The position numbers were made by a program, and so were the translations under genes. Source: Actinoplanes sp. L3-i22 (lineage in GTDB: Bacteria; Actinomycetota; Actinomycetes; Mycobacteriales; Micromonosporaceae). From it: a stretch of 64,000 nucleotides of DNA. The notes below the pieces were generated by a model, which saw only the letters and a list, made by a program, of their open reading frames with translations, was not told where the DNA came from and did no database searches. The stretch spans positions 7,944,501 to 8,008,500 of the forward strand of contig NZ_AP024745.1 in the NCBI RefSeq assembly GCF_019704555.1, in the 5' to 3' direction. Of the stretch, positions 42,112 to 49,897 are shown in pieces (position 1 is the stretch's first letter; each line of letters starts with the position of its first letter).

Positions 42112-42159
42112 GACTGCCGGCCGGCCCGCCCCGCGCGGGTGACGGGCCGGCCGGCAGTC
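42112..42159. terminator. Bidirectional terminator: perfect 17-bp inverted repeat
   Basis: GACTGCCGGCCGGCCCG (42112-42128) and CGGGCCGGCCGGCAGTC (42143-42159) pair without a mismatch around a 14-nt loop. It lies between the convergent 3' ends of the GGDEF and lamin-tail genes and overlaps the TGA stop of the latter (42158-42160). Confidence 0.8.
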
Positions 42160-42613
42160 AGCAGGAGACCTTGGTGCGCCCGGCCTGCTGCTTCCAGGTG
42201 CACGTGTCGTGCACCTGGCCGGCGGCGGTCCGCAACGTCGCGGTGTCGCCGGTGTTGTTCCAGACGTAGTTCCCGGAGTTCCAGTACCGGACGGTCGCCG
42301 TGTCCGTGCCCTTGCCGGTGTGCAGGGTGACCGTGCCGCCCCGACCGGCGATGGTGACCGCGCCGAACGTGTAGGTCCGGGACGTGTCGACGATCCGCCA
42401 ACCCGTCAGGCTGACCGCCGTGCTGCCGGTGTTGACCAGCTGGATCCACTCGGCGTTCAGCGACGCGTTCGAGCGGGTGTCCGTGCCGGGAGAGTCGTAC
42501 TGGGCGGCGAGGAACCGCAGGGCGGGCGTCGCGGCCGGGGCCGGGGCGGCGGCGACGAGGACGCCGCCCGCGACGGCGAGCACGCTCAGGGTGGCCAGGG
42601 AGGTGCGCATCAT
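42158..42613 (-). CDS. Secreted lamin-tail-domain protein
   Basis: 151 residues. Two ATGs in tandem (42613 and 42610). Signal peptide (1-28, cut near APA-AT). The remainder is one lamin-tail beta sandwich (LNAEWIQLVNTGSTAVSLTGWRIVDTSRTYTFGAVTIAGRGGTVTLHTGKGTDT...GDTATLRTAAGQVHD) with one cysteine pair at the end (DTCTWK...SC). Such single-domain secreted proteins occur widely in actinomycetes, often next to nucleases; binding role only, unknown target. Confidence 0.85.
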   Translation of the reverse strand: MMRTSLATLSVLAVAGGVLVAAAPAPAATPALRFLAAQYDSPGTDTRSNASLNAEWIQLVNTGSTAVSLTGWRIVDTSRTYTFGAVTIAGRGGTVTLHTGKGTDTATVRYWNSGNYVWNNTGDTATLRTAAGQVHDTCTWKQQAGRTKVSC

Positions 42614-42687
42614 GCGATTCTCCCGGCCGGCCGCCGGAGCGCGGCGTTCCTCGATGCGCGCGTCCGGGTGGTTCTGTCCGAAGAGGA

Positions 42688-43563
42688 TCAGGCGAGCAGG
42701 CGGCTCAGGAGGATCGGGCCGGCCGGTTCGGCGAGCGAGAGGATCACCCGGACCAACCCCGAACCCGATTCGACGGTACGGCCATTGCCCGCCACCCCGA
42801 TCGTCAGCAGCGGAGCCTCCCCCGGCACCACGTCCCCGAGCATGATCGCGGCGGCGAGCGGGTCGTGCAGTGGAATCTCCCGCACGCCGAGCCGCCGCTC
42901 GTAACTGTCGAAGTAGACCGGCACCATGTCCGAGAGTGCCCGCTGCAGCGGGGTCCCGCCGGCGCGCAGGGCGTCGACGTCGGCGACGGTCCACCGGTGC
43001 CGCATCGTCACGTCGAGCGGCACCAGCGTGATCGGCCACGGCGCGGCCAGGACGGTCGCGGCGGCGCCCGGGTCGTGGGCGATGTTCGCCTCGGCGTCCG
43101 GCAGGCGGTTGCCGGGGACGCGGACCGCCCCGCCCATCACGGTGACCGACGCGACCAGTTCGGGCAGGCGGGGCTCGGCGGCGAGCGCGGCGGCCAGGTT
43201 GCCGCACGGGCCGGTCGCGAGGACGTGCAGCTCACCGGGGTTTTCCCGGGCCAGATCCAAGAGCAGTTCCACCGCCGTACGGGAAACCGGTTTTGCTCCT
43301 GAGGGGAGGCGGACCTCGCCGATGCCGTTGCCACCGTGCACCGAGACAGGCGAGTGCGGGTGTGCGCCGGAGCCGACCGCGACCGGAATGCCGGTGACGC
43401 CGGCCAGGGCGAGCACGCCGAGGGTGTTGGCCGCCGCCTGCGGGGCGGTGGTGTTGCCGTTGACCGTGCCGATCCCGGCGAGCGTGACGTCCGGATGGGC
43501 GAGCAGGTAGGCGATCGCGATCGCGTCGTCGATGCCGGTGTCGCAGTCGAGATAGATCAGCAT
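42688..43563 (-). CDS. Inosine/uridine-preferring nucleoside hydrolase
   Basis: 291 residues. The DCDTGIDDA calcium-binding opening (residues 6-14), ATGPCGNLAAAL, VTVMGGAV and the closing HDPLAAAIML aspartate block identify the IU-NH family. It hydrolyses ribonucleosides to base and ribose in the cytoplasm for salvage. It lies 74 bp upstream of the lamin-tail gene on the same strand and is divergent from the pectate lyase gene. Confidence 0.93.
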   Translation of the reverse strand: MLIYLDCDTGIDDAIAIAYLLAHPDVTLAGIGTVNGNTTAPQAAANTLGVLALAGVTGIPVAVGSGAHPHSPVSVHGGNGIGEVRLPSGAKPVSRTAVELLLDLARENPGELHVLATGPCGNLAAALAAEPRLPELVASVTVMGGAVRVPGNRLPDAEANIAHDPGAAATVLAAPWPITLVPLDVTMRHRWTVADVDALRAGGTPLQRALSDMVPVYFDSYERRLGVREIPLHDPLAAAIMLGDVVPGEAPLLTIGVAGNGRTVESGSGLVRVILSLAEPAGPILLSRLLA

Positions 43564-43712
43564 GTCCCCAGTTCTACAGATGCTGCACGCCGGGGGCGAG
43601 CGTTGCCGGGGAACGAACTCGCAGGTCAGCGTGAACCGGTTAAGAGCGGGCCGGAAACAAACCGGAAATCAGTCATTGACAGACCTGGATGCCGGGCCTA
43701 GCTTCAGCCCGA

Positions 43713-43726
43713 GGAAAGCGCTTACC
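43713..43726. promoter_or_regulatory. LacI-type operator-like site, copy D
   Basis: GGAAAGCGCTTACC, one half identical to operators A and C (GGAAAGCGCT) and the other half changed by one base relative to a perfect palindrome. It ends 57 bp before the pectate lyase start. Confidence 0.6.
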
Positions 43727-43783
43727 TGCACGTGGGGCCCCACACGTAACCGCACACCCCGTCCCCCAACGGAGGAAATCCCC

Positions 43784-44746
43784 ATGTCACCGTCCCGTCG
43801 TACCGTCCTCGCCGCGGCCACCGCCGGCGTCCTGGCCTCTGCCGGCGGCCTGGTCGTGGCCCAGTCCGGCCCGGCTTTCGCCGCGGAGTCCAGCCCGGTC
43901 GGATTCGCCAGCCTCAACGGCGGCACCTCCGGCGGCTCGTCGAGCACCGTCGTCACCGTGACCTCGGCATCCGCGCTCAAGTCGGCGCTGAGCTCGAGCA
44001 CGTCGCAGACCGTCCGGGTCTCCGGCCTGATCACGATCTCCGGTATGTACAGCGTCGCGTCGAACAAGACGATCATCGGGGTGGGCTCCAGCTCCGGCGT
44101 CACCGGCGGCGGCTTCAACCTGTCCAGCGTCAAGAACGTGATCATCCGGAACCTGGTGTTCAAGAACGCCGACGACGACTCGATCAACCTCCAGGAAGGC
44201 ACCACCAACGTCTGGATCGACCACAACGACCTGTCGAACGGCTACGACGGGCTGATCGACATCAAGCGTGGCTCGGACTACATCACCGTGTCGTGGAACC
44301 ACCTGCACAACCACGACAAGTCCATGCTGCTCGGGCACAGTGACGACAACAGCGCCCAGGACCTCGGGCACCTGCGCGTCACCTACGTCCACAACTGGTT
44401 CGACGGCACCAACCAGCGGCACCCGCGGGTCCGGTTCGCGAACCCGGTCCACGTGCTCAACAACTACTACAGCAACATCGGGTCGTACGGGGTGGCCTCG
44501 ACCGAGAACGCGGGCGTCTTCGTCGAGCGCAACTACTTCGAGAACGTCGCCACCCCCACGGTCACCCAGACCGGCGACTCCGACTCCGGCAACCTCAAGG
44601 TGCTGAACAACTACAAGGTCAACTCGGGCACCGAGCAGGTTCGCAACGGCGCCAGCGTCGCGGCGATCCCGTACTCGTACACCCCCGAGGCCAACAGCAC
44701 CGTCAAGGCCACCGTCACGGCCGGCGCGGGCACCGGCAAGATCTGA
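43784..44746 (+). CDS. Secreted pectate lyase (PL1), Tat substrate
   Basis: 320 residues from ATG 43784 after GGAGGAAA. A twin-arginine signal (SRRTVLAAATAGVLAS, cut near AFA-AE). The PL1 beta helix is shown by TTNVWIDHNDLSNGYDGLIDIKRGSDYITVSWNHLHNH and the catalytic arginine segment NQRHPRVRF. It cleaves polygalacturonate by beta-elimination with calcium. The LacI-like site at 43713 suggests carbon-source control. It is followed by a terminator and then the pectinesterase gene, so the two act on the same polymer. Confidence 0.93.
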   Translation: MSPSRRTVLAAATAGVLASAGGLVVAQSGPAFAAESSPVGFASLNGGTSGGSSSTVVTVTSASALKSALSSSTSQTVRVSGLITISGMYSVASNKTIIGVGSSSGVTGGGFNLSSVKNVIIRNLVFKNADDDSINLQEGTTNVWIDHNDLSNGYDGLIDIKRGSDYITVSWNHLHNHDKSMLLGHSDDNSAQDLGHLRVTYVHNWFDGTNQRHPRVRFANPVHVLNNYYSNIGSYGVASTENAGVFVERNYFENVATPTVTQTGDSDSGNLKVLNNYKVNSGTEQVRNGASVAAIPYSYTPEANSTVKATVTAGAGTGKI

Positions 44747-44760
44747 TCGTTCTCGCACCC

Positions 44761-44805
44761 GACGGCGCCCGCCCCACCATCCCCAGGCGGGCGCCGTCGC
44801 CTTTT
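44761..44805 (+). terminator. Hairpin terminator after pectate lyase gene
   Basis: GACGGCGCCCGCC (44761-44773) pairs with GGCGGGCGCCGTC (44786-44798) and is followed by GCCTTTTCC. It lies 14 bp after the stop codon. Confidence 0.85.
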
Positions 44806-44818
44806 CCGGGAGTTCCCC

Positions 44819-45793
44819 ATGAAGATTCTTCTGGTCGCCGTCGTCGCGCTCGGACTCTTCCCCACCGCCGCCGCGCAGGCCGCCACGTCGTTCACCGTCG
44901 CCACCGACGGCTCCGGCGACTACACCACCATCCAGGCCGCGGTCGCCGCCTCGTCGGCCGGCGGCGTGATCACCATCAAGGCCGGCACGTATCAGGGCCA
45001 GGTCGCGATCCCGGCCGGCAAGTCCGGGATCACCCTGCAGGGCGCCACCGGCACCTCCGGCGACGTGATCATCACCGGCAACAAGCCCCAGTCGACCGCC
45101 GGCACGGTCGGCAGCGCCACCGTCTACAACCAGGCCCCGAACAGCACGATCAAGGGCCTGACCATGCAGAATACGTACGGCGCGGGCAGCCAGGCGCTGG
45201 CCCTGTACGCCGCCGGGGACCGGCAGACCTACCGCAACGTGCAGCTCAAGGGCTACCAGGACACGTTCCTGGCCTGGGGCGGCACCGGCAGCTCGCAGAT
45301 CCGGGTGTACGTCTACAAGTCGTACATCTCCGGGGTCACCGACTTCATCTACGGCAACGGCGCGGTCGTCATCGACAGCACCACCATCGAGTCGACCAAC
45401 ATCAACAGCTCCAACAACGGCTACATCACCGCCGCCGCCACCGACGACAGCAATCCGTACGGCTTCCTGATCACCCGCTCGACGGTGAAGAGCTCGGCCG
45501 CCGCGCAGTCCGTCGCGCTCGGCCGCTGCTGGCACGCCGGGGGCGCGGCCGACGCCATCGGCCAGGTGCTGTTCCGCGACTCCACGCTCGGCGCGCACAT
45601 CCGGCAGGCCGGCGCGTGGCAGGACATGGGCGGCTTCTCCTGGAAGACGTGCCGCTTCACCGAGTACAACAACACCGGCGCCGGCAAGACGAACGGCACC
45701 TCGGACCGCCCGCAGATGAGCGCCACGACGGCGGCCAACTACACGTCCCAGAAGTACCTGGCCGGCAGCGACGGCTGGAACCCGGTCCAGTAA
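44819..45793 (+). CDS. Secreted pectinesterase (CE8)
   Basis: 324 residues. Signal peptide (1-22, cut near AQA-AT). The CE8 beta helix has DGSGDYTTIQAAV, the catalytic aspartates in KGYQDTFLAWG and GVTDFIYGNGAVVI, and LGRCW with the substrate arginine. It removes methyl groups from pectin, making substrate for the pectate lyase upstream. It is the first gene to carry a structured repeat directly after its stop codon (45807). Confidence 0.93.
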   Translation: MKILLVAVVALGLFPTAAAQAATSFTVATDGSGDYTTIQAAVAASSAGGVITIKAGTYQGQVAIPAGKSGITLQGATGTSGDVIITGNKPQSTAGTVGSATVYNQAPNSTIKGLTMQNTYGAGSQALALYAAGDRQTYRNVQLKGYQDTFLAWGGTGSSQIRVYVYKSYISGVTDFIYGNGAVVIDSTTIESTNINSSNNGYITAAATDDSNPYGFLITRSTVKSSAAAQSVALGRCWHAGGAADAIGQVLFRDSTLGAHIRQAGAWQDMGGFSWKTCRFTEYNNTGAGKTNGTSDRPQMSATTAANYTSQKYLAGSDGWNPVQ

Positions 45794-45806
45794 CAACCCC
45801 ACCAAA

Positions 45807-45947
45807 GATCAATATTGCCTCGGCTGCGGCCAATAACTGATCGTCGCTCCCGCGGGGACCCTTCCGATCCGAGCAAGGCCGCGGGGCGGCCAGAACACTC
45901 GGATCGAAAGGGCGACGTCCGAGGGTGGTCACGGTTTCCAAGAACCC
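45807..45947 (+). repeat. Structured 3'-UTR repeat element, copy 2
   Basis: Begins with GATCAA 13 nt after the pectinesterase stop. The distal stem CGATCCGAG (45865-45873) with CTCGGATCG (45898-45906) is perfect but entirely different in sequence from copies 1 and 3. The inner hairpin is GGCCGC-ggg-GCGGCC (45877-45891), one compensatory base pair different. Flanking parts (TGATCGTCGCTCCCGCGGGG; GGGCGACGTCCGAGGGTGG) are nearly identical to the other copies. Confidence 0.85.
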
Positions 45948-46225
45948 ACACGACCCGGCCCGCGCTCCCGGCCCAGCCCGCGTACCCGGCCGGCACCGAG
46001 GGCTGTTCCCCGGCCCGGAAAGAGCCGTGAGCACCAGCCGGAAGCGCGGGACGCCGGCCACTCCGTGGCGGATCGGAGCCGGCGCGGTGGTGCGGCGTGG
46101 GCGACCGCGAGGACGGATCGCCGCCGGGTACGACGCCGATCCGGTCGCGGTGGCCATCGCCGAGCCCGGCGGATGCCGTGGCGCGCATCCGCCGGGGTCA
46201 GGGGACTTTGTCGGTCAGTGGCCGC
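45948..46225. other. Intergenic, nothing recognised
   Basis: 278 bp between the repeat element and the convergent esterase gene. GC-rich, with open frames but no ribosome site, domain or repeat I can support. Confidence 0.6.
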
Positions 46226-47548
46226 TCAGCGGGCAGTGCAGGTAGCGGTGGCCGGTCCGGTGCCGGTGCCCTGGAAGCCGAACTCGGTCTTCTGCCCGGC
46301 GGCGACGGAGCCGTTGTAGCTGACGTTGGTGAAGGTGACCGCGCCGGTGGTGCCGCTGCCGGTGGCGCTCCACGAGTTGGTGACGGCGGAGCCCGACGGG
46401 AGGGTGGTCCCGACGGTCCAGCCGCTGATCGCCGAGGAGCCCGCGGTGACGCTGACCGTGGCGACGTAGCCTCCGGTCCACGAGTTCAGCGAGATCGAGG
46501 CGGTGCACCCCGAGGGGAGCGGCGGCTGCGACGACGGGGGAAGAGAGGACGACGGGGACGGGGACGCCGGCGACGAGGACGGCGGGACCGAGGTGCTGTC
46601 CAGTCCGAAGAAGGTGATCGCCATCTTGGCCTGGCCGGACATCGGCAGGGAGTGTCCGACGCCGGCCAGGCTGATCGCCTGGACCGGGGGCTGGGCCGAG
46701 GTGTCGCCGTACCAGGTGCGGGTCCACCCGGACTGCGGGGTGTCGGTCTTGACCGGGGTCTGGCTGACGCCCAGCACGTTGGTCCACTGCTTGATCTCTT
46801 CGCCGAAGTTGTTGTAGTTCAGCGTGGTGTCGGCGCTGCCGTGCCACAGCTGCATGCGCGGCCGGCGGCCGGTGTAGCCGGGGTACGAGTTGCGCACCGC
46901 GTCGCCCCACTGGGCGGCGGTCTTGGTGACCTGCCCGTTCGCGCAGGCGCTGTTCCAGCCGGCTTGCTGGGTGGGGTCGGCCGGGTTGCCCGCGGTGGCC
47001 TGGAAACAGGTGTCCGGCACGCCCATGAACGCGGCGCCGGCGGCGAACACGTCCGGGTAGTCGGCGAGCAGGACGTTCGTCATCATGGCGCCGGACGAGG
47101 CGCCGGTGACGAACGTACGGGACGGGTCGGTGGCGTACCTCTGCTGGACGTATTTGACCATCGAGGTGATACCGACCGGGTCGCTGTTGCCGTTGTGGGT
47201 CAGCGCGCCCGTCGAGGAGACGTCCCAGCAGTTGCCGGTGCGGACCGTGGACGGGTAGATGACGATGAAACCGTACTGGTCGGCCAGGGACTTGAACTCG
47301 GTGCCGGAGTAGAACGCCGGGCCGGAGCCGGTGCAGTAGTGCACGGCGACCAGTACGGCCGGATTGGTGGGCAGCCGGTCGGGGACGTACAGGTACATCC
47401 GGATGCCGGTGGGGTTGGTGCCGAAGCCGGTGACCTCGGTCAATGACGCTGCGGACGCCGGGGACGCGGGGACGAGCGTGGTGGTGACCACCAAGGCGGC
47501 GAGGATCGCTGCCACCGAGGCCAGCAGCTGGCGCCAGTGTCTTCTCAT
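46226..47548 (-). CDS. Secreted PHB-depolymerase/CE1-type esterase with CBM2
   Basis: 440 residues from ATG 47548. Signal peptide (1-33, cut near ASA-AS). The catalytic domain (about 35-335) follows the Esterase_PHB family: VHYCTGSGP, the GASSGAMM nucleophile elbow and the GVGHSLP histidine. A Ser/Pro linker (about 340-365) leads to a CBM2 (CTASISLNSWTGGYVATVSV...EFGFQGTGTGPATATC) that binds cellulose or xylan. The pairing is typical of acetylxylan or feruloyl esterases, more likely than PHB hydrolysis. It faces the pectinase genes, so the region is a small plant-cell-wall locus. Confidence 0.9.
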   Translation of the reverse strand: MRRHWRQLLASVAAILAALVVTTTLVPASPASAASLTEVTGFGTNPTGIRMYLYVPDRLPTNPAVLVAVHYCTGSGPAFYSGTEFKSLADQYGFIVIYPSTVRTGNCWDVSSTGALTHNGNSDPVGITSMVKYVQQRYATDPSRTFVTGASSGAMMTNVLLADYPDVFAAGAAFMGVPDTCFQATAGNPADPTQQAGWNSACANGQVTKTAAQWGDAVRNSYPGYTGRRPRMQLWHGSADTTLNYNNFGEEIKQWTNVLGVSQTPVKTDTPQSGWTRTWYGDTSAQPPVQAISLAGVGHSLPMSGQAKMAITFFGLDSTSVPPSSSPASPSPSSSLPPSSQPPLPSGCTASISLNSWTGGYVATVSVTAGSSAISGWTVGTTLPSGSAVTNSWSATGSGTTGAVTFTNVSYNGSVAAGQKTEFGFQGTGTGPATATCTAR

Positions 47549-47913
47549 GAAGGATTCCTTAGCGGGAGGGGATGGGGACGGGACCGGCGATCTGATCCTG
47601 ATCGGACCGGAACGTAACAAGCAGGTTTCGGCAATTACAACACTCAATATGTGCTCGTTGTGGCAATCGATCTTCGAGGAACCGCATTGAGCAGCGACAA
47701 TGTCGGAAGATTCACGAGTCCGGGTTCCGGAAGTTTCGGCGATTCGTTCGGCAGAAGTGGGCGTACTTTCGGGCCGGTGCAGTTGATCTTTTGTCGCGGC
47801 CGCGTTCCCGGAGGTTCAGGGTTGCCTTAGGAAAGGCCGGATCCGGCCGTTGATCTCCACACTCCGATTAGGCTCCGAGCCGGGTTTCCGCCGCGGGCGG
47901 GCGGAAGGCGGAG
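47549..47913. other. Intergenic 365 bp, AT-richer than average
   Basis: Divergent space between the esterase and the DUF4142 gene. It is AT-richer than its surroundings around 47600-47720, as expected for two promoters, but no clear -35/-10 pair, palindrome or RNA gene is seen. Confidence 0.55.
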
Positions 47914-48816
47914 ATGGGCATGATCGGCAGCGGTGGACGGGTGCGACACGTCGTGGCCGCGCTGGTCCGCATGCTCGTGGTGCCGCCCGCGCTGATCGGG
48001 ATGCTGATCCTGCCGGCCTCAGCGGCCCGGGCCGCCGAGGGACCCGTGACCCCGACCGACCTCGACTTCGTCCGCCGGGTACACCTGACCGCGGCCGGGG
48101 CCGGCGCGGCCAGCGAGTTGGCCCGGGGGATGAGCGTGAGCCCCGCGGTCAAGCGGCTGACCCAACAGGTCACCACACAGTGCGAACAGCTCGACGACCT
48201 GAGCCGGAGCGTGGCCGGGACGCTGGAGGTCACGCTCGACGATCCGATGCCCGCCGAGCAACAGAGCGCGCTCGCGACCCTGCAGCAGAGCGGCGGGGGA
48301 ACCTTCGACACCGGATATGTCGCCTACCTCTGGCACGCCGACAGCGAGCTGCTGCCGATCGCGACGACGGTGCTGGGCACGACGCGTAACCCGGTCGTGC
48401 GCCGGCTCGCCGAGCGGGCCGAGGCGGTCACCGCGGCACAGTTGCCGATGCTGCAGGACAGCGGCCTGCTCAAGATGACGGTCCTGCCCACCGCCACGGC
48501 GACCGGCACGGCCGGCCGGCTGCCCGGCGGGGTGCCGATGGACCGGCAGCTGATGGCCCAGGCACGCGCGGGCACCGGGTATCTCGCCCCGTCGGCTTGG
48601 AGCAGGGTTGCCGTGCTGATCGTCGCTACCGGCGTGGCGGGAATCCTGTCCTGGCACCTGTTGATCCGGTCGCGAGCCGGCCGCGTCCGCCGGATGCCCG
48701 CGAGGCGCCGATGGCACCGGAAGCCGGCCCGGCCGGACGCCGGTCGTGCCGCGGGCCCGCGGCACCGGAGAGCCACCCGGCCGGACGCCGGCCGGGTGGC
48801 AAGCCGGCGGCGTTAG
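47914..48816 (+). CDS. DUF4142 membrane-anchored protein
   Basis: 300 residues (ATG 47920 possible). The signal peptide or anchor covers about 12-40. A ferritin-like DUF4142 helical bundle follows (DLDFVRRVHLTAAGAGAASELARGMSVSPAVKRLTQQVTTQCEQLDDLS...). One transmembrane helix (about 228-248) and a strongly basic tail of about 45 residues (RVRRMPARRRWHRKPARPDAGR...) end the protein. DUF4142 is found in envelope-stress proteins, without known chemistry. It stops exactly where the desaturase gene on the other strand ends. Confidence 0.8.
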   Translation: MGMIGSGGRVRHVVAALVRMLVVPPALIGMLILPASAARAAEGPVTPTDLDFVRRVHLTAAGAGAASELARGMSVSPAVKRLTQQVTTQCEQLDDLSRSVAGTLEVTLDDPMPAEQQSALATLQQSGGGTFDTGYVAYLWHADSELLPIATTVLGTTRNPVVRRLAERAEAVTAAQLPMLQDSGLLKMTVLPTATATGTAGRLPGGVPMDRQLMAQARAGTGYLAPSAWSRVAVLIVATGVAGILSWHLLIRSRAGRVRRMPARRRWHRKPARPDAGRAAGPRHRRATRPDAGRVASRRR

Positions 48817-49764
48817 CTAGGCGGGTGTGCGGGTGATGCGGGCCAGGCGGGCCGGGGTGGGCCAGTTGACCTCATGGGCCCAGCCCAGCTTCTCGAAGAT
48901 CCAGATCGTCCGGGCGGTGATGTCGATCTGGCCGGGGCGGACCCCGTGCCGGGCCTGGGTCGGGTCGGCGTGGTGCAGGTTGTGCCAGGACTCGCCCATG
49001 CTCAGGATCGCCAGCGGCCAGAAGTTGGCCGACTTGTCGCGGGCGGTGAACGGGCGGTCGCCGATCATGTGGCAGACCGAGTTCACCGACCAGGTGACGT
49101 GGTGCAGGAACGCGACCCGCACCAGCCCGGCCCAGAAGAACGCGGTCAGCGCCCCGTGCCACGATCCGGTGAGCAGCCCGCCCAGCACCGCGGGACCGGC
49201 CAGCGTGACGATGGTCAGCGGGCCGAACAGCCGGTGGACCAGGCGCATGTCCCGGTCGGCGAGCAGGTCCGGGCAGAACCGCTCCTGATTGGTCAGGTCC
49301 CGGTCCAGGATCCAGCCGAGGTGCGCGTGCCAGAAGCCGCGGGCCAGGGCGGCCGGCGACGTCCCGAACAGCCAGGGCGAGTGCGGGTCGCCCGCCTTGT
49401 CGGCGAACGCGTGGTGCCGCCGGTGGTCGGCGACCCAGTGCAGGATCGGCCCCTGCACCGCCATGCTCCCGGCGACCGCCAGGGCGATCCGCAGTGGACG
49501 CCGCGCCTTGAACGACCCGTGCGTGAAGTAGCGGTGGTAGCCGGCCGTCGTGCCGAGGATGGTGACCGTGTACCACCCGGCGGCCAGCGCCAGGTCGAGC
49601 CAGGTCAGGCCCCAGCCCCAGGCGAACGGCACCGCGGTGAGCACCGCCAGGAACGGGATGACCACGAACAGGTAGACGGTCACGTGGGCCGGCAGCGGGC
49701 GCTTCCCGCCCAGCAGGGCACGCGGTCCCCGGCGGACGGCCGGGTCGTCAGCGGCGATGGACAT
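48817..49764 (-). CDS. Acyl-CoA/fatty acid delta-9 desaturase
   Basis: 315 residues with four hydrophobic segments. All three histidine boxes are intact: HRYFTH (77-82), HRRHH (114-118) and HNLHH (261-265). This membrane di-iron enzyme puts a double bond into acyl chains, adjusting membrane fluidity. A separate hairpin (49852-49883) divides it from the kinase gene upstream. Confidence 0.93.
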   Translation of the reverse strand: MSIAADDPAVRRGPRALLGGKRPLPAHVTVYLFVVIPFLAVLTAVPFAWGWGLTWLDLALAAGWYTVTILGTTAGYHRYFTHGSFKARRPLRIALAVAGSMAVQGPILHWVADHRRHHAFADKAGDPHSPWLFGTSPAALARGFWHAHLGWILDRDLTNQERFCPDLLADRDMRLVHRLFGPLTIVTLAGPAVLGGLLTGSWHGALTAFFWAGLVRVAFLHHVTWSVNSVCHMIGDRPFTARDKSANFWPLAILSMGESWHNLHHADPTQARHGVRPGQIDITARTIWIFEKLGWAHEVNWPTPARLARITRTPA

Positions 49765-49851
49765 GATGGGCAGCCCTCTCCGGAGGAGTCCGGCGAACGC
49801 TAACCGCCCCAGGCGGCGGGCGCGTGAATTCCGCCCGCACGGGGAACGAAG

Positions 49852-49883
49852 ACGCCGGCCGCCCCGGGCGGGGCGACCGGCGT
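49852..49883 (-). terminator. Hairpin terminator after kinase gene
   Basis: ACGCCGG and CGCCCC pair with GGGGCG and CCGGCGT (49852-49883), with a small bulge and a 4-nt loop, 14 bp beyond the kinase stop codon at 49898. Confidence 0.7.
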
Positions 49884-49897
49884 ACGGGCAGATGCTC

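Noticed and set aside
45815..46030. Peptide starting MPRLRPITDRRSRGDPS inside repeat copy 2, with a similar one in copy 1 (18048-17785)
   Set aside because: No ribosome site; copy 3 differs by one base in length so the frame is not kept, and the helices covary, which favours RNA over peptide.
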